DNA from: Clostridiales bacterium Firm_14
GTDB taxonomy: Bacteria; Bacillota; Clostridia; Saccharofermentanales; Saccharofermentanaceae
Reading direction: 5' to 3'
DNA: 46,265 nt
NCBI GenBank assembly: GCA_001604135.1
Contig: LVAT01000014.1
Coordinates: 1-46,265, forward strand
Shown: positions 6,434-12,714 of the stretch, one piece after another
Position numbering within the stretch: position 1 is the first letter of the stretch
How the letters are laid out: each line of letters starts with the position of its first letter
Notes under the pieces: generated by a model
Databases searched by the model: none
Seen by the model: only the letters and a program-made list of their open reading frames with translations
What the model was told of the DNA's origin: nothing
Position numbers and translations under genes: made by a program

Positions 6434-8284
6434 ATGAAGTTTATAGCAAAACCTATTAAGAGAGGCAGAATTACTGAATCAGCACTTGCAGCGGTTATCC
6501 TTTCAGGAGCCATTGCGGTCACAGCTTCCGGATGCACGGCAGAGATCAAGCTGGCAGACGGAACGCCCATCGGAAGTGTAGTTATCAATGACGAGGCGCT
6601 CGCTTCAGGCATTACGGTAAATCAGCAGGGAGCAAATGCAGATGTTATTACTGATCCTTCAGTCGTTTTACCGGATGATAACTTCGATGAGAACACAGAT
6701 ACAAAAGAGAGCGATATCCCGGAGACAACACCAGCAGCTAACAAGACAGAGCCGGCAAAGACAACCGAGGCTCCAGCAGAGACAACACCCAAGGCTACTG
6801 AAACCCAGAAAACCGATGCGCTCGATTCTGTGAAGGATGGTTCTGTCTTGAAGTTAAGAGACGGTAACGATGGTGTTAAGTTTACAGACAATGAGGGATG
6901 GGGTTATGTATTCCACCACCCGTCTACAACAGGCAGGGTGTGGGTCCAGGTTGAGGATAAAGGTTTTGTACTCCCTATTAAAAACTCTGAACTCGGAGTA
7001 AGCGAATCATTCCTTTTAAAGAAAAACGGCCAGGTATATCTCTACATCAGCGCTATGCACGGCGGAGATAATTGTGAGATCAATGTATATTCTCTTGAAT
7101 ATGGTTCCATAAATTATGTCGGATGCTATGAAGGCCTTTATGCCAGCGAGATCAATTCGGTCGATTCATTCTCCTGCTACGAGCATTACGGACGCAATTA
7201 CATGTTCACGCTTCATGGATTTTTCAAAGTAGGAAATGACGGAATGCCGGTGCTTGCAAATAACATCCGCAGTATCTATAACACATCTCCTTCAAGGATC
7301 AAGTCTGATTACAGAGGTCAGATCATAAGAGACGGAAAACTGACTAATGAATCTAAGATCATCAATAAGGGTGACGTTGTAGAACTTATCAAAACGGACT
7401 TGGAGAACTTTATTGATGTAAAAATGCAAGACGGCACTGTTCTCAGGCTTTACTGCACAAAGAATTTCAATGAAGCAGATAAGAATAATAAAGCAAATGC
7501 AATCTTCAGCTTATTTGAGATCGCTAAGGATTTTGACGAAGAAAAGGCCGGAACAGTTAACGCGATGGGTAACGGACGCGTAATGGTCTTCCAGGCAAAC
7601 GACAAGAAGCGCACACTCGATTCTGCATACGGTTCATTCGTTGTTGAGAATAATATTGACAGTCAGAAGATCCAGATTACTTACAACAGACACGCCTATG
7701 TTCTTCCCGTACACACTGATAATTCCGGACTCAGGATCGGCAGCACATTCCTTATTAAGACAAACGGCAAGGCATTTATCTATGTAACATCCTGCATGGA
7801 CGAAGATCTTTGTGACATCAATGTTTATGAAGTAAATGACAGCTCGATCAGGTTTGTGGGACACCACGAAGGAATGTATATTCATTGTAATATGACAAGT
7901 ACCGACAAGTTCCTCTGCTATGAGAATGACGGAATGAACGGCGTGATGAGTATCACAAGATACTATAAGGCATCAGCTAACGGTATGCCGGTGATCGCAG
8001 ATACAACCTGCTACGTGAAGTTAAGCGTAAAAGTAAAGGCTTCCAAGGATATTACAGGTTATGTTGTAAAGGGCGGAAAAGCCACAAATGAGAAATATAC
8101 GATCAAGGCCGGAGACCAGATCAGTTTCACCGAGTTTAACGAAGTAACTTATTTCGATATTACAGACAGCAAGACAGGCACCATCGTCAGAGTAAGCTCC
8201 GAGCCTTTGCTCAACGAGTACTACGACGATAAGGATAATCATTGGGTTTATAAGGCATTATTAAGCCTCGTCGAAATGTTATAA
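6434..8284 (+). CDS. Thr-rich lipoprotein with two copies of the M56-protein C-terminal domain
   Basis: A 616-residue secreted protein. The N-terminus has basic residues, a hydrophobic stretch and a lipobox-like TASGC (Cys34), indicating a lipoprotein anchored on the outer face of the membrane. A Thr/Pro/Glu-rich linker (about 85-130) is followed by two related domains, about 131-365 and 375-616. The second closely matches the last 245 residues of the M56 protease; shared blocks include SYFDI/TYFDI, EPLLNEYY, and WVY(K/R)A(L/I)LSL at the end. I do not recognise the domain as a named family. Start: GGAGG seven to eight bases before the ATG. Its promoter carries multiple BlaI-type operators, so it appears to be the main target of the adjacent repressor-protease pair. 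Confidence 0.8.
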   Translation: MKFIAKPIKRGRITESALAAVILSGAIAVTASGCTAEIKLADGTPIGSVVINDEALASGITVNQQGANADVITDPSVVLPDDNFDENTDTKESDIPETTPAANKTEPAKTTEAPAETTPKATETQKTDALDSVKDGSVLKLRDGNDGVKFTDNEGWGYVFHHPSTTGRVWVQVEDKGFVLPIKNSELGVSESFLLKKNGQVYLYISAMHGGDNCEINVYSLEYGSINYVGCYEGLYASEINSVDSFSCYEHYGRNYMFTLHGFFKVGNDGMPVLANNIRSIYNTSPSRIKSDYRGQIIRDGKLTNESKIINKGDVVELIKTDLENFIDVKMQDGTVLRLYCTKNFNEADKNNKANAIFSLFEIAKDFDEEKAGTVNAMGNGRVMVFQANDKKRTLDSAYGSFVVENNIDSQKIQITYNRHAYVLPVHTDNSGLRIGSTFLIKTNGKAFIYVTSCMDEDLCDINVYEVNDSSIRFVGHHEGMYIHCNMTSTDKFLCYENDGMNGVMSITRYYKASANGMPVIADTTCYVKLSVKVKASKDITGYVVKGGKATNEKYTIKAGDQISFTEFNEVTYFDITDSKTGTIVRVSSEPLLNEYYDDKDNHWVYKALLSLVEML

Positions 8285-8317
8285 AAGATCACTCCTCTGA
8301 TATACAGCACACAAAAG

Positions 8318-8347
8318 AAAACGGACTGTCAGATGACAGTCCGTTTT
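8318..8347. terminator. Bidirectional terminator between convergent genes
   Basis: AAAACGGACTGTC and GACAGTCCGTTTT form a perfect 13-bp stem with loop AGAT. Each strand ends in a short T run. It lies between the lipoprotein gene (plus) and the zinc-ribbon gene (minus) and can serve both. Confidence 0.85.
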
Positions 8348-8370
8348 AGATTAAACGCTTATTAATTTAA

Positions 8371-9213
8371 TTAAGGATTGATTACTGTGAAGCTGTAGCC
8401 TGATACAACATCGGAATCCTCATAGATCGTCTTCTGCATCTGAAGAGCTGTGGAGAGGAGAAGTGTATAAGGTGAGAGCTTACCCTTAAGAAGTTCAACA
8501 TCTGAACCGTAGCTGATAGCCTGAGCTTCGTCGTCTGAGAGCAGCATGTACTGTGAAACGAGGAAGAGGGATCTGACTCCAACGTTCATGTGAACGAGCT
8601 TGTTGTTGATGGAGTATGTCGGGTTGGAGCTTGAAGAAGCGCCTGACAATCTGCTACTGAAGGAAAGACCCAATGTGGATGTAGCACCCAGTGAGCTTGT
8701 CTCTTCCTGAATGAAGAGAGGCTTGCCTTCGATACCGACCTTACCGACTTCGTGGAAGAGAGCGATGATGATAGCGGACTCTTCGTCGAGCTGAGGCATG
8801 ATCGTATCCTTAATTCTTAAGAGCTGCTTAGCAACGGAAACGCTTCTGATAAGGAGACCCTTCTCGCATGCGAGAGAACCCTTAACTTCTGCAGGTGCTG
8901 TGAGCCAGGATGTTCTGTTCTCGAGGAAATCGATGAAGTGATCGAATTCGGTCTTTCTCTTAACGATAGCAGCCTTGAGCTGTTCATAAAGAGTATCAAC
9001 GTTGTCCTTATTTACCTCGATCATCGGCATGATACCGGCAACCTTATCGGACTTGCCTGTAGCTGCTGCAGAAACAGCTGCTGCCTGCGGAGTAACTACA
9101 GCGGTATCGTTGCCGCCTGCACTCTCGTCTGCTGATGTGAATGTATACTTACACTTAGGGCATCTGATAGCCTGATTGGCAATGACCATACCGCAATCGG
9201 GACATTTCTTCAT
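8371..9213 (-). CDS. Zinc-ribbon protein with a degenerate HD-like domain
   Basis: A 280-residue cytoplasmic protein of unknown function. The N-terminus is a zinc ribbon (CPDCGMVI...CPKCKYTF), followed by an Ala-rich linker and, from about residue 75, a helical domain. The stretch IIALFHEVGKVGIEGKPLF, then LVHMNVGVRSLFLVSQYMLLSDDEAQAI and a C-terminal PYTLLLSTALQMQ, resembles the layout of small HD-type phosphohydrolase domains. The diagnostic HD pair is HE here, and later metal-binding His and Asp positions appear lost, so it may be a binding protein rather than an enzyme. The ATG at 9213 was chosen because AGGAGG lies 7 bp upstream; a longer frame to 9255 runs through an inverted repeat. 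The HD assignment is from memory of family patterns and is tentative. Confidence 0.65.
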   Translation of the reverse strand: MKKCPDCGMVIANQAIRCPKCKYTFTSADESAGGNDTAVVTPQAAAVSAAATGKSDKVAGIMPMIEVNKDNVDTLYEQLKAAIVKRKTEFDHFIDFLENRTSWLTAPAEVKGSLACEKGLLIRSVSVAKQLLRIKDTIMPQLDEESAIIIALFHEVGKVGIEGKPLFIQEETSSLGATSTLGLSFSSRLSGASSSSNPTYSINNKLVHMNVGVRSLFLVSQYMLLSDDEAQAISYGSDVELLKGKLSPYTLLLSTALQMQKTIYEDSDVVSGYSFTVINP

Positions 9214-9228
9214 GTTGTGACCTCCTGT

Positions 9229-9256
9229 TTTGCGGTTCAAAAATATAAACCGCAAA
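9229..9256 (-). repeat. 9-bp perfect inverted repeat upstream of the zinc-ribbon gene
   Basis: TTTGCGGTT (9229-9237) and AACCGCAAA (9248-9256) flank a 10-base A/T-rich loop, immediately before the ribosome-binding site at about 9221-9226. It has no T run and could be a repressor site or a 5' UTR hairpin. Confidence 0.6.
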
Positions 9257-9525
9257 TATAATTTAAAACCATTTTACAACCTTATTTTTACATAATCAAT
9301 AAGAAAACATTTTTAAATACTGGGTTTTATTGTTATTTTTACCATCAATTTTTATTTATTTTCGAAAAATAAAAGACACTGACGAGGGGGTGTCAGTGTC
9401 TTAAGGAGGGTGTTATGAAGTAAGGAACAATTACTTTGAACAACCATATCTTACCACCCTCAATATTTACTTTAAGATTCAAAAAAGGCAAAATAGTGGC
9501 AAAGAATTAAGCAAAACGGGAGGAA
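9257..9525. other. AT-rich intergenic region with hairpin and two-codon ORF
   Basis: This divergent region is very AT-rich. It holds a perfect 11-bp hairpin at 9373-9402 (AAGACACTGAC/GTCAGTGTCTT). On the plus strand this is followed at once by AAGGAGGG and the mini-ORF ATGAAGTAA at 9415-9423. A pairing between GAGGGTG (9407-9413 region) and CACCCTC (9455-9461) would enclose the mini-ORF. I could not identify a convincing promoter for the downstream gene and saw no other coding sequence. Confidence 0.5.
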
Positions 9526-9795
9526 ATGAGCTTGACACTTGAAGGCAGACTCTTTGTCGCAAACAGGATGACTGAGATAAAAGAAGTCACTACGGAGGAC
9601 ACGGATACCTCCTATTCCAAGTGTTTGGAGAAGGCTCTGATCGAGCTTTGCAAGCAGATGGACATTCCCGTCCCCATGTGGATGAAGAAGAATACCAAGG
9701 AATTTGCGGCTTTCGGCCAGACGATCTTTTTCCGTGAACAGTACACGGAGAACGTCAGATTCGACAGATTCCAGATAAGAGTTATCGAAGCCTGA
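9526..9795 (+). CDS. Conserved small protein of unknown function
   Basis: An 89-residue soluble protein that I do not recognise. It has no membrane segment or signal peptide. It is rich in Glu, Lys and Thr at the N-terminus, has a central helix (KCLEKALIELCKQMDIPVP), a PMWMKKNTKEF motif and a C-terminal strand-like segment (RFDRFQIRVIEA). The ATG at 9526 lies only 2 bp after GGAGG; a TTG at 9532 is spaced 8 bp and may be the true start. The stop TGA overlaps the ATG of the next gene (TGATG), so the two are translationally coupled and probably functionally linked to the flavoprotein downstream. Confidence 0.75.
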   Translation: MSLTLEGRLFVANRMTEIKEVTTEDTDTSYSKCLEKALIELCKQMDIPVPMWMKKNTKEFAAFGQTIFFREQYTENVRFDRFQIRVIEA

Positions 9796-11042
9796 TGAGT
9801 AAGAGGGTAGGCATAATCGGAGGCGGCGCAGCAGGGCTTTTTGCGGCCTGCCAGTTAAAAAGGCTTAAAGGCAGCAGCAATATTGAAATAACTATATTAG
9901 AGAAGAATCCCGTGCCCGGTAAAAAGCTTATCCTCACAGGCCACGGACGCTGCAACATCACCAACAGAAAAGACATAAACAAGCTTAAAGAAGGTTATCA
10001 CGACGCAGACAAGTTCTTATATCCGGCGTTAAAGGAGTTCGGACCGGAAGATACAGTCAGGCTTTTCGAGAACGAGATAGGATTGAAGACAAAGGAAGAA
10101 GACAACAACAGGATATTCCCGGTCTGCGACAGCGCGGTAACCGTAAGAGACAGGCTTGTTTCTTATATTACCGGCAGTACAAAGACAGTCTGTGACTGCG
10201 CCGTTAAGGCTATCCGGAAGACCACGGAGTTTGAGGTCGATACGGCTAAGGGCAAGTTCACGTTTGATAATCTTATCTTATGCTGCGGCGGAAGCTCATT
10301 CCCGAAGACGGGCTCTGCAGGAGATTCATACAGGTTCGCGAAAGAACTTGGCCACGATGTGATCCCTGTAAGGGGCGCGCTGGCACCATTGAAGGCGGCA
10401 GGAAATGACAGGGACTTTTGCAAGAGCTTAAGCGGTGTTCCGGTAAATGCACGCGTCTCGCTATACAGTGAGGGGAAGAAGGCCGCATCAAAAGAAGGAG
10501 AGCTGCTGTTTGCCGAATTCGGCGTTACTGGTCCTTCCGTAATGGAGATATCAAGGGAAGTGCCCAAGGATATCAGCGGTAAGGATGTATATATTGAACT
10601 CGATCTCGTTCCATCCATGAGCGACGAGGAGTTCGATAAGGAGCTTCAGAACCTGATAGGACAGCACGCTGATACGAAGATAACCACGCTGTTATCAAGG
10701 TTCGTTCCGCAGTCTGTTGCAGCTGAGACAGCGAAAAGGGCAGGGACGGAAGGCCTTTATGCTCAGGGCTTTACGAAGGAGAACCGCAAGAACGTCTGCC
10801 GTGAGATGAAGCACCTTAAGATAAGCCTTGCAGAGGCTGTGGACATCAATATCGCATATGTTACCAGAGGCGGTGTGCCTCTTAAGGAAATAGACAGGAA
10901 GACCATGGAATCTAAGGTCATTCCGGGCCTCTACATAATCGGCGAAGCTCTGGACATAGACGGCATCAGCGGAGGATATAACCTCCAGGCATGCATGAGC
11001 GAAGCATATCTTGCTTCCAAGAATATCCTTAATTCAAATTAA
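9795..11042 (+). CDS. BaiN/HI0933-family FAD-binding oxidoreductase
   Basis: A 415-residue flavoprotein of the HI0933/YhiN family. The N-terminal Rossmann motif IIGGGAAGLFAACQL binds FAD. It is followed by KKLILTGHGRCNITN, the family signature, an internal LILCCGGSSFPKTGSAGD block, and a C-terminal FAD-binding motif GLYIIGEALDIDGISGGYNLQ. The family includes proteins annotated as aminoacetone oxidase or BaiN (a gut bile-acid reductase), but the substrate of most members is unknown and those names should not be taken literally. The start overlaps the stop of the preceding small gene. The stop is 11 bp from the converging divIC gene, with no clear terminator between them. Confidence 0.85.
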   Translation: MSKRVGIIGGGAAGLFAACQLKRLKGSSNIEITILEKNPVPGKKLILTGHGRCNITNRKDINKLKEGYHDADKFLYPALKEFGPEDTVRLFENEIGLKTKEEDNNRIFPVCDSAVTVRDRLVSYITGSTKTVCDCAVKAIRKTTEFEVDTAKGKFTFDNLILCCGGSSFPKTGSAGDSYRFAKELGHDVIPVRGALAPLKAAGNDRDFCKSLSGVPVNARVSLYSEGKKAASKEGELLFAEFGVTGPSVMEISREVPKDISGKDVYIELDLVPSMSDEEFDKELQNLIGQHADTKITTLLSRFVPQSVAAETAKRAGTEGLYAQGFTKENRKNVCREMKHLKISLAEAVDINIAYVTRGGVPLKEIDRKTMESKVIPGLYIIGEALDIDGISGGYNLQACMSEAYLASKNILNSN

Positions 11043-11053
11043 ACTATCGGGAG

Positions 11054-11368
11054 TCAGTTGCTGTACTTGTCGCCTGATACTCGGAAGATTACCTCGCCGG
11101 GATAGACCATGTCGAGCTGTGTTCTTGCTACGCTCTCGACATAAGAATCATCCTTGCCGAATTCTTCCTGTGCTCTGATCTGCTTAAGCTTGTCCGATAA
11201 AGCTTCAGACTGTGCGACGAGAGAGGAGTTCTCAGCCTTAAGGCGCTCCTTCTGTCTGTTGATGTTGGCATATTTGGTGATGCAGAGAATACCGACGACA
11301 ACGCAGACAATGCAGATCATTGCCGTTAAGAATGATATTCCGCCAGTTTTGCGTCTGACCTTGCGCAA
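11054..11368 (-). CDS. divIC: Septum formation initiator family protein (DivIC/FtsB-like)
   Basis: A 104-residue bitopic membrane protein expected to act in the divisome with FtsL and DivIB. It has a short basic cytoplasmic N-terminus (RKVRRKTGG), one membrane helix (about 13-33), then a coiled coil (INRQKERLKAENSSLVAQSE) and a C-terminal segment SVARTQLDMVYPGEVIFR matching the family's ARExLGLVxPGE pattern. The TTG at 11368 was chosen because AGGAGG lies 6 bp upstream; no ATG is suitably placed, and the frame extends back only without a ribosome-binding site. It lies downstream of rqcP on the same strand, the order seen in Bacillus, but without the yabP and yabQ genes that lie between them there. 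Confidence 0.88.
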   Translation of the reverse strand: MRKVRRKTGGISFLTAMICIVCVVVGILCITKYANINRQKERLKAENSSLVAQSEALSDKLKQIRAQEEFGKDDSYVESVARTQLDMVYPGEVIFRVSGDKYSN

Positions 11369-11409
11369 AATATGCCTCCTTAAATAGAGCGATATACAGT
11401 AATTATTAC

Positions 11410-11444
11410 TTAACCCCGGGTTCAAAACAACAACCCGGGGTTAA
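11410..11444. terminator. 13-bp GC-rich hairpin between rqcP and divIC
   Basis: TTAACCCCGGGTT and AACCCGGGGTTAA form a perfect 13-bp stem around a 9-base loop. No T run of note follows on either strand, so it may be a weak terminator, an mRNA-stabilising or processing hairpin, or a protein site. It separates rqcP from divIC. Confidence 0.5.
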
Positions 11445-11478
11445 ACTTAAAGTACTTGTAATATTAGTGACGCAGATT

Positions 11479-11721
11479 TCACTCAAGGAGCTCGTACATC
11501 GATGCGGCCTCTTCTTTTCTGACCGTTTCCTGAAGCGATAAGACCCTGAACTTGACCTCGCCGCTTCCGAACAGGATCGATACGACATCTCCCACCTTAA
11601 GCTTTACCGAAGGCTTTGCAGGTTTGCCGTTCACGGTAACTCTGCCTGCCTGGCATACGTCATTTGCGACCGTTCTGCGCTTAATTACTCTGGAGAGTTT
11701 AAGGAATTTATCAAGCCTCAT
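11479..11721 (-). CDS. rqcP: S4-domain RNA-binding protein RqcP (YabO/HslR type)
   Basis: An 80-residue S4-domain protein: MRLDKFLKLSRVIKRRTVAN begins the RNA-binding motif, followed by GRVTVNGKPAKPSVKLKVGD. In Bacillus the orthologue RqcP works with RqcH in ribosome-associated quality control, binding 50S subunits carrying stalled peptidyl-tRNA to add alanine tails. The ATG at 11721 has AGGAG 6 bp upstream. The gene start overlaps the end of recR by about 11 bp, indicating co-translation. The neighbourhood (recR before, divIC after) supports RqcP rather than the heat-shock protein HslR of proteobacteria. Confidence 0.88.
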   Translation of the reverse strand: MRLDKFLKLSRVIKRRTVANDVCQAGRVTVNGKPAKPSVKLKVGDVVSILFGSGEVKFRVLSLQETVRKEEAASMYELLE

Positions 11722-12334
11722 TATTATCTCCTGCAAGGATAACCCTTCCCTTAAGAGCGGAAAGGAGTGTTAAGTCATCTGCATATTCGATATCCGATCC
11801 CATGGGAAGGCCGGAAGCCAATCTTGATACCCTGATGCCTGAAGGTCCGACCATTCTCGAGAGATAGAGAGCCGTGGCATTGCCTTCGGCAGTCTGGTTG
11901 GTCGCGATGATGAGCTCTGATACTTCAGGGTGATCTGCAAGGCGCTTTATGAGATCAGGTATGGTCGTATCCGAAATGCTCATGGATTTCATCGGGTTAA
12001 AAACACCGTGAAGAACATGATAGAGTCCCTTATATTCATGGGCGCGCTCGAAAGTGGATACGTCCCTGGGTGATTCAACGACAAGGACCGTAGTCTTGTC
12101 TCTCATAGGATCCGAGCATATAGGGCAGGGATCAGAGTCCGTGAAATTCTGGCAGCAGGAGCATCTCTTGGTAGACTGCCTTGCCGCCATGATCGAGGAC
12201 GTCAGAGCTTCGGCATCCTTGTCATCCATTGCGAGGATGTGGAATGCCAGACGCTGAGCAGACTTGCCGCCTATGCCGGGAAGACTGCTTAACTGAGCTA
12301 TGAGATTCTGAATCGAAGGCGAATATCTTGCCAT
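11711..12334 (-). CDS. recR: Recombination mediator RecR
   Basis: A 207-residue recombination protein that with RecO and RecF loads RecA at gaps. Visible: an N-terminal helix-hairpin-helix (LSSLPGIGGKSAQRLAFHI, residues about 13-31), a four-cysteine zinc finger (CSCCQNFTDSDPCPIC), a Toprim domain with VVESPRDVSTFE, and a C-terminal RLASGLPMGSDIEYAD motif with the Walker-like DDLTL ending. Length is close to the family norm of about 200. The ATG follows the ybaB stop within the overlap TGATAATG, consistent with the classic dnaX-ybaB-recR operon. Confidence 0.97.
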   Translation of the reverse strand: MARYSPSIQNLIAQLSSLPGIGGKSAQRLAFHILAMDDKDAEALTSSIMAARQSTKRCSCCQNFTDSDPCPICSDPMRDKTTVLVVESPRDVSTFERAHEYKGLYHVLHGVFNPMKSMSISDTTIPDLIKRLADHPEVSELIIATNQTAEGNATALYLSRMVGPSGIRVSRLASGLPMGSDIEYADDLTLLSALKGRVILAGDNNEA

Positions 12335-12336
12335 TA

Positions 12337-12675
12337 TCAGAAGGGCATCTTCATGCCGCCGGTGATGGAGCCGATGCGCTCCTGGTTGGTCTTGTCGATC
12401 TGTGCCAGAGCCTGGTTAGCTGCAGCGATGATGAGATCCTGGAGACCTTCGATATCATCAGGATCAACTACGTCCTTTGCGATCTCGACACTCTCGAGTT
12501 GGTGCTTGCCGGTAACAACTACTTTAACGAGCTCGCCGCCTGCTGTGCCTGTAAAACGCATTTCCTGGATCTCGGCCTGAGCCATCTCGATCTGTCTCTG
12601 CATTCTCTGAGCCTGAGCCATAACCTGGCTCATGTTGCCGCCCATTCCCATTCCGCCACGGAATCCTTTAGCCAT
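12337..12675 (-). CDS. YbaB/EbfC family nucleoid-associated protein
   Basis: A 112-residue protein with the Met/Gln/Gly-rich N-terminus of the family (FRGGMGMGGNMSQVMAQAQR), then the core strand region TGTAGGELVKVVVTGKHQLESV and the DPDDIEGLQDLIIAAANQAL helix. YbaB/EbfC dimers bind DNA in a tweezer-like fold with little specificity. It sits between dnaX and recR as in most bacteria. A good ribosome-binding site (GGAGG) precedes the ATG. Confidence 0.95.
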   Translation of the reverse strand: MAKGFRGGMGMGGNMSQVMAQAQRMQRQIEMAQAEIQEMRFTGTAGGELVKVVVTGKHQLESVEIAKDVVDPDDIEGLQDLIIAAANQALAQIDKTNQERIGSITGGMKMPF

Positions 12676-12714
12676 TTTGAAAACCTCCGAAAATTAATCT
12701 AATCAATTATATGC

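Noticed and set aside
6205-6612. 135-residue frame on the minus strand across the operator region
   Set aside because: It runs through a terminator, a promoter and four palindromic operators, and overlaps the start of the lipoprotein gene. The peptide has no familiar pattern.
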